This document shows positions 25,279-32,757 of a stretch of 64,000 nucleotides of DNA, one piece after another (the stretch's first letter is position 1; each line of letters opens with the position of its first letter). The stretch lies in assembly GCF_007981265.1 (NCBI RefSeq), contig NZ_CP034363.1, positions 434,001-498,000 of the forward strand, in the 5' to 3' direction. Below the pieces are notes generated by a model that worked only from the letters and a program-made list of their open reading frames with translations, had not been told where the DNA came from and did no database searches. Made by a program: the position numbers and the translations under genes. Source of the DNA: Pantoea sp. CCBC3-3-1 (GTDB taxonomy: Bacteria; Pseudomonadota; Gammaproteobacteria; Enterobacterales; Enterobacteriaceae).

Positions 25279-26280
25279 TCAGGCCTTCGGCGGGCTTTTA
25301 ATCGTGGCCGTGACGCGGTTCTGTTTCAGGTCAACCACCGAAATACTGAGGTCTTTATTCAGCACCCACGCGCGGGCACTGTCTTTACTGAAAACGATGG
25401 CCTGACGGGGCGCATCCAGTCCGGTAACAGTGGCGACCACCTTACCGGCGGCGGTATCAATAACGGAGAGGCTGTTGTCACCCAGGTTGCCGCTGTAAAC
25501 ATAGCGGTTATCCGGTGTCAGGGCGGCACCGTAAGGGTCCTGCCCCACGGGAATGGTTGCCGTAATGGCGCGCTTCTGCGTGTCAACCACTGCGATGGTG
25601 TTGCTCCCGCTGTTAGCCGCGTAAAGCGTGCGGCCGTCGGCGCTGACAGAAATGGCGCGCAGCTTGCTGAAGCCGGTTATCTCGCCGCGAATCTCACCCG
25701 TTACGGCGTCAACGAGGGTGATTTTATCGCCCTTAAAGTTGGTGACGTAGACGGTTTTGCCGTCCGGGCTGATTTTGATGCCCTGACGGGGCTGAGCAAA
25801 ACCCGTCACAACCGAAACGGGCCGGTTGTGGGTCAGGTCATACACCGAGAGTGTGCTGGCGGCTTCGTTATTCACATACAGACGCTGACCGTCACGGCTG
25901 ATGGCTGTACCGAATGCCCCGGCCCCCAGCGGCAGCGTGGTCTCCACGTCAAGCGTCCCGGTGCTGATTTTTCTGACCACGCCGAGGCTGCTGTCTGAAA
26001 GATATACAGCCTTCCCGTCGGGGGAGAAAAGCGCATTGCGGGGCGTGACGTATCCCTTCAGCACCTTTCTGACTTTGCCGTTAACCAGGTCGTAAACCAC
26101 CACGTCAGGGCGCTCACTGTAGGAGGCCACCGCCGTTTTTTCATCGGGACTGACAGCAAGAGAATTGTTGTGGATATCGCCGTCAAACGTCCAGCGCGCC
26201 TCTGCGGCACCGGCGAGGGTGCTGATGAGAAGAAGCGCCACCGCGGTCAGTCCCGGGATCCTGTATTTTTTTATCATCAT
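25279..26280 (-). CDS. YncE-like periplasmic beta-propeller protein
   Basis: The protein has 333 aa. A signal peptide (VALLLISTLAGAAEA) is followed by seven repeats of the YVTN/NHL-like type, each with a SPDGKTVYV or SADGRTLYA signature and a T-V/A-T-I-x-V-G segment, forming a seven-blade propeller. It is related to E. coli YncE, a periplasmic protein that binds DNA in vitro. No enzyme motif is evident. It is the most upstream gene of the cassette and is the only exported one. A role in fluoride tolerance is not established. Confidence 0.85.
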   Translation of the reverse strand: MMIKKYRIPGLTAVALLLISTLAGAAEARWTFDGDIHNNSLAVSPDEKTAVASYSERPDVVVYDLVNGKVRKVLKGYVTPRNALFSPDGKAVYLSDSSLGVVRKISTGTLDVETTLPLGAGAFGTAISRDGQRLYVNNEAASTLSVYDLTHNRPVSVVTGFAQPRQGIKISPDGKTVYVTNFKGDKITLVDAVTGEIRGEITGFSKLRAISVSADGRTLYAANSGSNTIAVVDTQKRAITATIPVGQDPYGAALTPDNRYVYSGNLGDNSLSVIDTAAGKVVATVTGLDAPRQAIVFSKDSARAWVLNKDLSISVVDLKQNRVTATIKSPPKA

Positions 26281-26507
26281 TTTTCCTGCATAGGGGGTGG
26301 TAAGGGATAAGACTCATTGCCCGCTTAAGGGCTTCAGAAGAAGCGTGGCAGATAACCCCCTCTCAGGGAAATCGATTTTCCGGCTATGTCTTACCAGTTC
26401 ACTTCTTTATGCTCTGAGCGGAGGTAAACTGCAGCAATTTAAGGCTGAATAAGTGGGGCTCTGGATTTCAGTCCATGAGGAATAGTTGCTCATTTTTTTT
26501 GTTTAAA
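26281..26507. other. noncoding right end of the Tn554-like transposon
   Basis: The stretch presumably contains the promoter for the YncE-like gene. I found no second fluoride riboswitch here. A 26359-26372 segment (ACCCCCTCTCAGGG) is CT-rich but unassigned. Confidence 0.5.
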
Positions 26508-26518
26508 TTGCATTCCAC
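26508..26518 (-). repeat. terminal inverted repeat, right
   Basis: TTGCATTCCAC is the exact reverse complement of 15549-15559, 5 bases inside the right junction. Confidence 0.8.
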
Positions 26519-26523
26519 ATAAA

Positions 26524-27565
26524 TGCTGATATGTCAGACAGAGTGATGACTATTTTGCAGTTACTGACTCCGCGTGTGGAAATTTACAGTATCGACGAAG
26601 CTTTTTGTGATCTTACGGGTATGCGTAATCTGTTATCGCTTGAGGTGTTTGGCCATCAAATACGTGATCAGATTAAGCTAAGAACACATCTGACTGTGGG
26701 AGTGGGAATAGGCCCTACAAAAACGCTCGCCAAACTGGCTCAGTATGCAAGTAAGCGCTGGCCCGCAACGCGAGGTGTGGTAGATCTCAGTGACAGACAG
26801 CGTCAGCGTAAGTTAATGGCTTTAGTACCAGTTGAGGAGGTCTGGGGTATCGGACGGAAGCTGGGTAAAAAATTACAATTTATGGGCATTACCAATGCAC
26901 TTCAGCTGGCTGAGCTGTCACCTTCATTCATTCGTAAACAGTTCTCAGTAGTTGTTGAGCGCACGGTCAGAGAGCTGAACGGCACTACTTGCCTCGGTTT
27001 AGAAGAATTTACTGCCCCAAAAGAACAAATCATATGCTCCCGATCTTTTGGAGAAAAACCGTCTGACGAAGTCAGCCTGCATCAGGCCATTTGCGCTCAT
27101 GCTGAACGTGCAGCAGAAAAACTCCGTGCAGAGCATCAATTTTGTAAACGGGTAGCAGTTTTCATTAGTACCAGCCCTTTCTCAGAAAATGAGGTGTTTT
27201 ATAAGAACCAGGCGGTAACAGAGCTTGCTGTACCCGCTCAGGATTCACGGGATATTATCAACGCGGCTATAAAGGCATTTGATACGATATTTCTCCCAGG
27301 GCACCGTTATCAACGTGCTGGCGTGATGCTCACTGATTTCCGAAGCGCTGCTGTATCTCAATTGACCCTTTTTGATAACTTTCAGCCCCATCGAAACAGC
27401 GAAGAGCTGATGACATTAATCGATAGCATTAATCACTCAGGTAAAGGTTCAGTCTGGTTTGCAGGGCAGGGCATTAAAAGTGATGCCACAGGCTGGAAGA
27501 TGCGAAGAGAAAGACTTTCGCCTGCCTTTACAACCAGACTGGATGACATCATCAAGGTGAGGTAG
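26524..27565 (+). pseudogene. umuC: umuC, 3' part
   Basis: The segment continues UmuC from Y-A-D-M to the normal C-terminus (347 codons). It has the catalytic SIDEAFCDLTG, the helix-hairpin-helix region VEEVWGIGRKLGKKL and the little-finger domain with the clamp-binding segment QLTLFD near SAAVSQLTLFDNF. An ATG at 26531 could give a truncated protein, but the first palm motif is on the other side of the transposon, so no active polymerase V is expected. Precise excision of the transposon would restore the gene. Confidence 0.92.
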
Positions 27566-27682
27566 TTCTATTAATGTGCTCAACCGTCAACCCCGAATTA
27601 TTGACTTTCATTGAACAATGCGTCAGGGTTTTACGGCTTGTTACATTGCGCAAAAGTTATTAAATTATGGAGGAAAGTGAAT

Positions 27683-28228
27683 ATGAGGAGTGTCGGACTA
27701 GCCTTAATACTACCTGTTTTACTGACTGCCTGTAGTATGAGTGAGATAGCAGAAACAAATAAAAAAATTAGTGATGGTGCATCAGGGTTAATGGGCTCTT
27801 TAAGAGGGGATGGCTCAGATAATTCTTCTAAGGTCATGACTCCTCGTCAGTCAGAAAAAAAAGAATCCACTTCAAAAAGCTTCAAGATCCCTGTTGATGT
27901 TGATACGGCAGCGGCCAGAATAAAGCGAAAGTATAAGTTTTTATCCAACGATGAGTTAAGGTCGATCAGAGAAAGGAATAACGACGGCGAGTGGGTAGCT
28001 GGCGCAATAACTGACAGCCATCAGGAATGGGATTCAATGCCTGGCAGCTATTATAAAATGGGCTCCGACTGGGGTGATTATGATGATCACCTTACTATTG
28101 AGCTCGAAAAAAATGGTTCAGGGAGTCGTCTTTTTATAACATATAGCTCATCATCCCAAAAGAGACTGGCGAGTTCCGGATTGCAGGATTTAATAAAAAA
28201 TATTAAAAGCTCTGCTGAAGGAAAATAA
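27683..28228 (+). CDS. predicted lipoprotein, unknown function
   Basis: The protein has 181 aa from the ATG preceded by GGAGGAAAGTGAAT. The signal peptide ends in the lipobox LLTACS, so Cys is about residue 17. The mature part is serine-rich (GDGSDNSSK), then has a basic-alternating region (RIKRKYKFLSNDELRSIRER) and a beta-rich C-terminus ending in a short helix. I do not recognise the family. It is AT-rich compared with the ICE core, like the next gene 7 bases downstream, so the two were probably acquired together. Confidence 0.7.
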   Translation: MRSVGLALILPVLLTACSMSEIAETNKKISDGASGLMGSLRGDGSDNSSKVMTPRQSEKKESTSKSFKIPVDVDTAAARIKRKYKFLSNDELRSIRERNNDGEWVAGAITDSHQEWDSMPGSYYKMGSDWGDYDDHLTIELEKNGSGSRLFITYSSSSQKRLASSGLQDLIKNIKSSAEGK

Positions 28229-28235
28229 TATCTAT

Positions 28236-28982
28236 ATGAGTGTGGATAAGGTGCGTCCACACTCAATATTTAATGGGTGGGCTATGTTTAATCTTTTATC
28301 ATCTCTCAGAAAAAAGAAAGGATATCGTACTTTAGGATATAGTGACACACTGGACTATGTTGCTAACTTTGAGCATGCTTTAAAATTTACAAAAAAATTA
28401 GGATTTAACGAAGGCAAGATTAAAGATATAAATGAAAGGCCGCTTAATTATGAAAATATGATGGAGTATGTGTGCTTTGCAACGGGCTTGCGAGATTTCA
28501 AATCTTCCGCAGGACAATGTATTAAGTGGTGTCATTTTTTAAAGCCTTATTTTGAAGATGCCTTAGGTTGCAGAATATGGACAACTGTTGGGCAAATATG
28601 GAAAGGTGATCAAAGTATTTATAACCCATCATATGATGAGTTTGAAAAATGGTCCAGGAAGGGATTTCAGCATGAGGACTTTCTGGACAGACCAGCTTTA
28701 AATCTCCATGCGTGGTACACAACAGATACAGGTCATTTAATCGATATTTCTTATCTGAGTAGTATTGCTGGTTTTTATTCCGATTGTCATGAATTAGCAG
28801 GGGGCGTGTTGGTAGGTAAGCCTGATGAAATTTTCCCTGGTCATCAGTACGTACCCATGGTTCTGGGAGACAGAATAATTGAAAAAATTCAAAAAAATTC
28901 ATTTATACCTTTTCTCGCTAATGAGATTGAAGAGCTAAAGTCAATTGCCATAGTGATTTATCCAGATCCTGATTATAAATAA
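28236..28982 (+). CDS. hypothetical protein
   Basis: The protein has 248 aa with no signal peptide or membrane segment. Trp-, Tyr- and His-rich stretches (LNLHAWYTTDTGHLIDISYL and GGVLVGKPDEIFPGHQYVPM) hint at a compact soluble fold, but no known catalytic motif is visible. It is separated by 7 bases from the lipoprotein gene and is likely co-transcribed. AT content is high (about 62%). A later ATG (about 28284, after GGGTGGGCT) is an alternative start. Function unknown. Confidence 0.65.
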   Translation: MSVDKVRPHSIFNGWAMFNLLSSLRKKKGYRTLGYSDTLDYVANFEHALKFTKKLGFNEGKIKDINERPLNYENMMEYVCFATGLRDFKSSAGQCIKWCHFLKPYFEDALGCRIWTTVGQIWKGDQSIYNPSYDEFEKWSRKGFQHEDFLDRPALNLHAWYTTDTGHLIDISYLSSIAGFYSDCHELAGGVLVGKPDEIFPGHQYVPMVLGDRIIEKIQKNSFIPFLANEIEELKSIAIVIYPDPDYK

Positions 28983-29064
28983 CGCAAGATAGTTGACGGT
29001 TATTTGAGCCATTGCTAATATCCACTTTGCTTAGAAGTCGCTACGGCGACCATCCAAAACCCCA

Positions 29065-29211
29065 GTAACCTGAGAGGGGTGCCTTCGGGCGGTTACCAGC
29101 TAATGCTTCAGCGGTCTGAGAGAAGCGCCTTCGGGTGACTGCCAGCTAAAGTCCCGAAAACCTGAGAGGGACGCCTTTGGGCGGGAAACCCGTTTAACCT
29201 TTGAAAACGGG
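29065..29211 (+). repeat. tandem UUCG-hairpin array A
   Basis: Three repeated units share CTGAGAG-N(4-6)-CCTTCGGG (the third has CCTTTGGG). Unit 1 is closed by GTAACC/GGTTAC (29065-29070 with 29091-29096). Unit 2 is closed by GCGGT/ACTGC (29111-29115 with 29138-29142). Inside each, a CRCC-TTCG-GGYG minihairpin follows the CTGAGAG bulge. A last hairpin, CCCGTTT-AACCTTTGA-AAACGGG (29189-29211), ends the array. An array of the same design is at 38879-39021. It is probably an RNA element; the strand is inferred from the UUCG loops. Confidence 0.75.
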
Positions 29212-29911
29212 AACCATAATCTGGTCAAGGTTACCGGTTGAGAATGACCGGCTATCACATCAATGATTCACATCTTTATGATGATGAATTGTCTACAAAG
29301 GAGCTGAATCAGGCTCTGATCTTTCACTACGTTATGATTCTTTTCAGGGATACGCCCTGAGTTTCGTACGACTTTTGCATCGACGGATAAGGCCATTTGG
29401 TACATTTGGCCGCTTACGGCGTTGCATTAGGAGCACGAAGCTGCGCGGCGTCACTTGTGAAGTGGCGAAGACACTACCAAGTGACGCGCGCAGCGCATAA
29501 CGTCTCAACCCACGTACGACGTGGTTTTCAACGTTTTACTACCATCTGACCAACATGTAGTCCGTGTTAGTACGGTATTAAACTCACTTTCACATCAACG
29601 TAAGCACGACGGGAGGCCGTCTGAACGTTCAACTATCAGTAAGGAGGAAATCGACTCGGTATCGATGGCGACACTACGAGCAGTAGTGTTGGAGGCAGCT
29701 TGACGTAAGTCAGCTCTGCATATGCAGCAAACAGATCAGAGATCTGGGGTGCCTCGCAAGAACTCAACAATTCGCCGCCCCGATGCACAGATACCAGTCG
29801 AGACGCATGAAGCGCAAAAGCAACCGTGTCGTCGGGGAATGAATTGCTGGTCTACAGATCCGTCTGCTTCTCTATAAGCAGAGGGACGTGTATGCCTTTG
29901 GAGATATTGAA
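29212..29911. other. 700-base region without a recognisable gene
   Basis: No frame looks like a conserved protein; the longest forward frame (29521-29703) codes for 60 unremarkable residues. Several strong inverted repeats occur, including 29441-29493 and CCACGTACGACGTGG (about 29511-29525), so a structured RNA or a recombination site serving the downstream integrase is plausible. Confidence 0.5.
29441..29493. repeat. long nested inverted repeat
   Basis: CTGCGCG(G)CGTCACTTG pairs with CAAGTGACGCGCGCAG (16 bp, one bulged G). The 20-base loop contains a second short stem, AGTG/CACT. It is the strongest hairpin in the unassigned region before the integrase-domain gene. Confidence 0.7.
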
Positions 29912-30811
29912 ATGTCCAGATTCAGTAAACAGCTGTGCAAACAACTGGTCACTCTTGCTCGCCAGGGGCGGGGAAGTTATAAAACGGTGGCTGACCGCTC
30001 ACGAATTGCAGAACGGTTTTCTGAACGACTTTCTGAACTGAATATCCAGATCAGGGACGTAAAACATATAAAAACGTCCCATATAGAAAAGTATATAGAG
30101 AGCAGAAAGGCTGACAATCTTTCTCTAAGGACGTTACAAAATGAGATGTCTGCTATCCGCTCTGTTTTATTATCAGCAGGAAGAAATAAACTGGCCGATC
30201 CCAATCATACGAGTCTGAGTAATCAGGCGCTGGGAATTTCAGGTGCTAACCGGGACGGAACTAAACTCCCTATTACAGATGAAAAACTTAACGCAGTTGT
30301 AAATTTTGCTCTTAAAAAAGATGAAGGTGTTGCGCTTGCGGTACAACTTTCCAGATACCTTGGGTTGAGGACAGAAGAAACTGTGCAGTCCGCAAAGTCT
30401 TTAAAAACATGGAAGCAGTCATTGATTAACAATAATGAGCGTGTTCGTGTTGTTTTCGGGACGAAAGGCGGGAGGCCGAGAGAGACAACGGTTTTTAATC
30501 GTGAAAAGGTTTTATCAATTCTTGATAAGGCAATTCATTATGTCAGTGAGCATAACGGAAAACTGATTGATAAACCTTCTCTGCATACCGCAATAGACCG
30601 ATACCGAAATATTGTACGAGAGGCAGGGATGAATGGTAAAAATGCACCGCACAGTTTACGTTACGCTTATTCATGTGATGCTGTAAATCATCATATTAAA
30701 AATGGAATGAGCCGCGACGAAGCTGAAGCATTAGTCTCGATGGATTTAGGGCATGGTGATGGCCGGGGGCGGTATATCAAACAGGTTTATTTTCGTGAGG
30801 AAACGGAATAG
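29912..30811 (+). CDS. integrase-domain (tyrosine recombinase) protein
   Basis: The protein has 299 aa from the ATG after TTTGGAGATATTGAA. The N-terminal half (MSRFSKQLCKQLVTLARQ ... TSHIEKYIESRKAD) is a SAM-like domain and the C-terminal half has tyrosine-recombinase elements: Arg in RYLGLRTEETVQ, His/Arg in PHSLRYAYSCDA, LGHGDGRGRYIKQVYF with the last Tyr. It resembles the integrase_1 group found inside ICEs and conjugative plasmids, where the protein may resolve multimers or shuffle cargo rather than integrate the whole element. It is distinct from the ICE integrase at 46983. Confidence 0.82.
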   Translation: MSRFSKQLCKQLVTLARQGRGSYKTVADRSRIAERFSERLSELNIQIRDVKHIKTSHIEKYIESRKADNLSLRTLQNEMSAIRSVLLSAGRNKLADPNHTSLSNQALGISGANRDGTKLPITDEKLNAVVNFALKKDEGVALAVQLSRYLGLRTEETVQSAKSLKTWKQSLINNNERVRVVFGTKGGRPRETTVFNREKVLSILDKAIHYVSEHNGKLIDKPSLHTAIDRYRNIVREAGMNGKNAPHSLRYAYSCDAVNHHIKNGMSRDEAEALVSMDLGHGDGRGRYIKQVYFREETE

Positions 30812-30882
30812 ACGTTTTTACACATTACTTCAGGACGTAACGCCACAGCACAATCAGGGCTGTGGCTTATTAAAAACTAATC

Positions 30883-31020
30883 TTAATCCTTACATGCTCT
30901 GATAACTGTCATGCGAGATACGCCAGCGAGTCTTGCCGTTTCGTTTATTGACTTTCCATTTTCCTTACGAAGCGTTCTAATTAATTCAAAATTTTCTTTA
31001 TCTGCCAGCCTGGTTATATG
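30883..31020 (-). pseudogene. C-terminal remnant of a serine recombinase
   Basis: About 45 codons (ITRLADKENFELIRTLRKEN ... NETARLAGVSRMTVIRACKD) match the C-terminal HTH of the intact resolvase at 31690-32307 (KHELIRTLRLSQGKSLNETA and following) at more than half of the positions. The catalytic domain is missing. An ATG at 31035 might still express a short DNA-binding peptide. It is probably the leftover of an earlier resolvase copy. Confidence 0.75.
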
Positions 31021-31104
31021 AGTAAGGGACATATTGTTTCCCGTCGAAATGCAGGACCAGGTCACGTTCAATGCGGCGCAGTGAGACTTCATTCATATAA
31101 GCTC

Positions 31105-31674
31105 TTAACTTAGATCTCTGTGGTATGGCTCTTCAAAATTTTGTAACAGATAGGAGACTGACAGTGGTTCAGTGTTGCGTGCACCCGCACCTCTGTACAG
31201 GAGGCGCGCGCATGTTTCTGAAAAAACACTTACCGGAAAATGTTCGGCGCCATTGGCCAGCAGCCAGATTGTCCTGGTAATACCGTCCGTAAAGCCCACG
31301 CTCAGCGCAGGAAGACCCTTTTCTGTAATATAATTAGCACCACACCAGGCAAGAGAAACCGGGTTAGAAATTCCGTCAGAAAACCCCTTCTCTGCGTGCA
31401 GGAATTTATAATCCTGCCTCCATACTGATTCATCGCCTGTAGCAAGATGATGCTCCTGGCCTGAACGCGCCCATGCGTCCAGGAACTGACGTTTACGGAC
31501 GATGACAACCCATTTATCAGATTCAGGGTGCAGGTGCATTTTCATCCACGCTTTTTCGCCGTCACGGATGCTTACCGCGAAGGTGCATATCCTGGTGCCA
31601 AACTCACGCCCCATATGGTGTATGCCGCATGAGTCAAAAAGCTGGTCCCTGCGGCTGTCGGTTATACGATTCAT
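31105..31674 (-). CDS. possible plasmid fertility-inhibition factor (FiwA-like)
   Basis: The protein has 189 aa, cytoplasmic. The segments VVIVRKRQFLDAWARSG and ALSVGFTDGITRTIWLLANG followed by AEHFPVSV resemble the V-D-x-F-x-x-A-W and F-T-N-G-R-H-R-x-A-W-L-x-x-x-G-x-x-x-x-P-V patterns of the plasmid fertility inhibition family (FiwA of RP1 type). Those proteins block transfer of other conjugative plasmids by acting on their coupling proteins. The key Arg-His pair is altered here (TRTIW), so the call is tentative. It is 15 bases downstream of the resolvase gene on the same strand. Confidence 0.5.
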   Translation of the reverse strand: MNRITDSRRDQLFDSCGIHHMGREFGTRICTFAVSIRDGEKAWMKMHLHPESDKWVVIVRKRQFLDAWARSGQEHHLATGDESVWRQDYKFLHAEKGFSDGISNPVSLAWCGANYITEKGLPALSVGFTDGITRTIWLLANGAEHFPVSVFSETCARLLYRGAGARNTEPLSVSYLLQNFEEPYHRDLS

Positions 31675-31689
31675 TTTCTTCCTCCTGCT

Positions 31690-32307
31690 CTACTCAGCCA
31701 CCCTGCAGACGCGTATGACGGTGGCCCTGGACACACCGGCAAGCCGTGCTGTTTCGTTAAGTGACTTTCCCTGTGAAAGTCGCAGGGTTCTGATCAATTC
31801 GTGCTTTTCAGGGTTGGCCACCCTGCCCCTGAATTTCCCCTCAGCTTTTGCCCTGCTGATGCCTTCAGACTGACGACGCCGGCGGTCCTCGTAATCCTTG
31901 CGGGATATTGCGGCCAGCATGTCGAGCATCATGCCGTTGATTGCCTTCAGCATGCTGCCGGTGAAGGCGTCAGTAACGGCGCTGCTGAGAGCCATATGGC
32001 TTGTCGGTAAATCGAGACTGACGACTGACAGCTGCTTGTCAGCAATCTGCTTGCGCAGGGTTTCCCAGCCGGCATCATCAAGACGTGAAAGGCGGTCGAC
32101 CTGCTCAATGAGGATAATATCGCCAGGTTCGGCGTCATCAAGAAGGCGAAGCAGTTCTGGCCGGTTAATTGTTGTGCCGGACTGGTTCTCGATATACCAC
32201 CCGGCCACGCGTTGATTATGGCTCTGAGCGAATTCCCTGATAGCCTTTTTGGCACGGGAGGCGTCCTGCCCAGCGGTGGAGGCCCGAAGATACCCAAAGA
32301 CGTACAT
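31690..32307 (-). CDS. serine recombinase (resolvase/invertase family)
   Basis: The protein has 205 aa. The catalytic N-terminal domain shows FGYLRASTAGQD with the nucleophilic Ser at about residue 10, then IENQSGTTINRPELLRLLDD and VDRLSRLDDAGWETL. The long E-helix follows, and the C-terminal HTH (SLNETARLAGVSRATVIR) binds DNA. The length is typical of Tn3-type resolvases and Hin-type invertases. It may resolve cointegrates or invert DNA in this cargo region. It lies upstream of the possible fertility-inhibition gene and may be co-transcribed with it. Confidence 0.93.
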   Translation of the reverse strand: MYVFGYLRASTAGQDASRAKKAIREFAQSHNQRVAGWYIENQSGTTINRPELLRLLDDAEPGDIILIEQVDRLSRLDDAGWETLRKQIADKQLSVVSLDLPTSHMALSSAVTDAFTGSMLKAINGMMLDMLAAISRKDYEDRRRRQSEGISRAKAEGKFRGRVANPEKHELIRTLRLSQGKSLNETARLAGVSRATVIRVCRVAE

Positions 32308-32757
32308 TTTTCACCCCAGATGTGTCATTTAGATGGTCGCAGGCTAGATGGTATCATATAGGTGGTAATAAAATATGTTTTTGAGTAGGTTTAATGTGGT
32401 TTCTCTGGGGTACACTCTAAAGATACAACGGGGGCATGCTGCAAACTCTCAAAGTTATAGCAAGTGCATTTCATCAAAAGACAATTCTTCATTAGCATAT
32501 AGCAGGCCTTCCACGCCGTATGTCTGTCCAATGTGTGCTAGAAGTGGACGTTTCACATCTTCATTAATGTAGTTTAATTAGTGCGCTACGACAGTTTTGC
32601 GTGGCGTTCTTGCAGGGAATTGAATCCGCTACAGAGCCGGACTCTATTCTGTTAAACTTACTGTCAAAAATTCCCAAAAAAATGCAGGATAGGACATGAT
32701 TTCACTGCACACTGGTAGCTGCTGGGCGGCCACATGCAAAGGGAGAGCTGTACGCAA
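32308..32757. other. intergenic region before the methyltransferase operon
   Basis: About 450 bases, AT-rich, separate the divergent resolvase and methyltransferase genes. No open frame is convincing. It should contain the promoters of both; I could not define -35/-10 boxes with confidence. Confidence 0.5.

Larger units (their letters stand above)
15540..26523. mobile_element. Tn554-like transposon with fluoride-tolerance cassette, inserted in umuC
   Basis: The boundaries are set by rejoining umuC exactly: the left part ends ...TTATA and the right part begins TGCTGATATG. Just inside the ends are inverted copies of GTGGAATGCAA (15549-15559 and 26508-26518). No target duplication is seen, as expected for tyrosine-recombinase transposons of the Tn554 type. 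The element encodes two consecutive tyrosine recombinases, a VOC gene and the eight-gene fluoride-related cassette, about 10.98 kb in all. The third small Tn554 gene (tnpC) was not found. The exact crossover may differ by a few bases. Confidence 0.85.

Noticed and set aside
26281..26520. A second fluoride riboswitch before the YncE-like gene
   Set aside because: I looked for the GATGGC...AACCGC...CTGATG pattern on the minus strand and did not find it.
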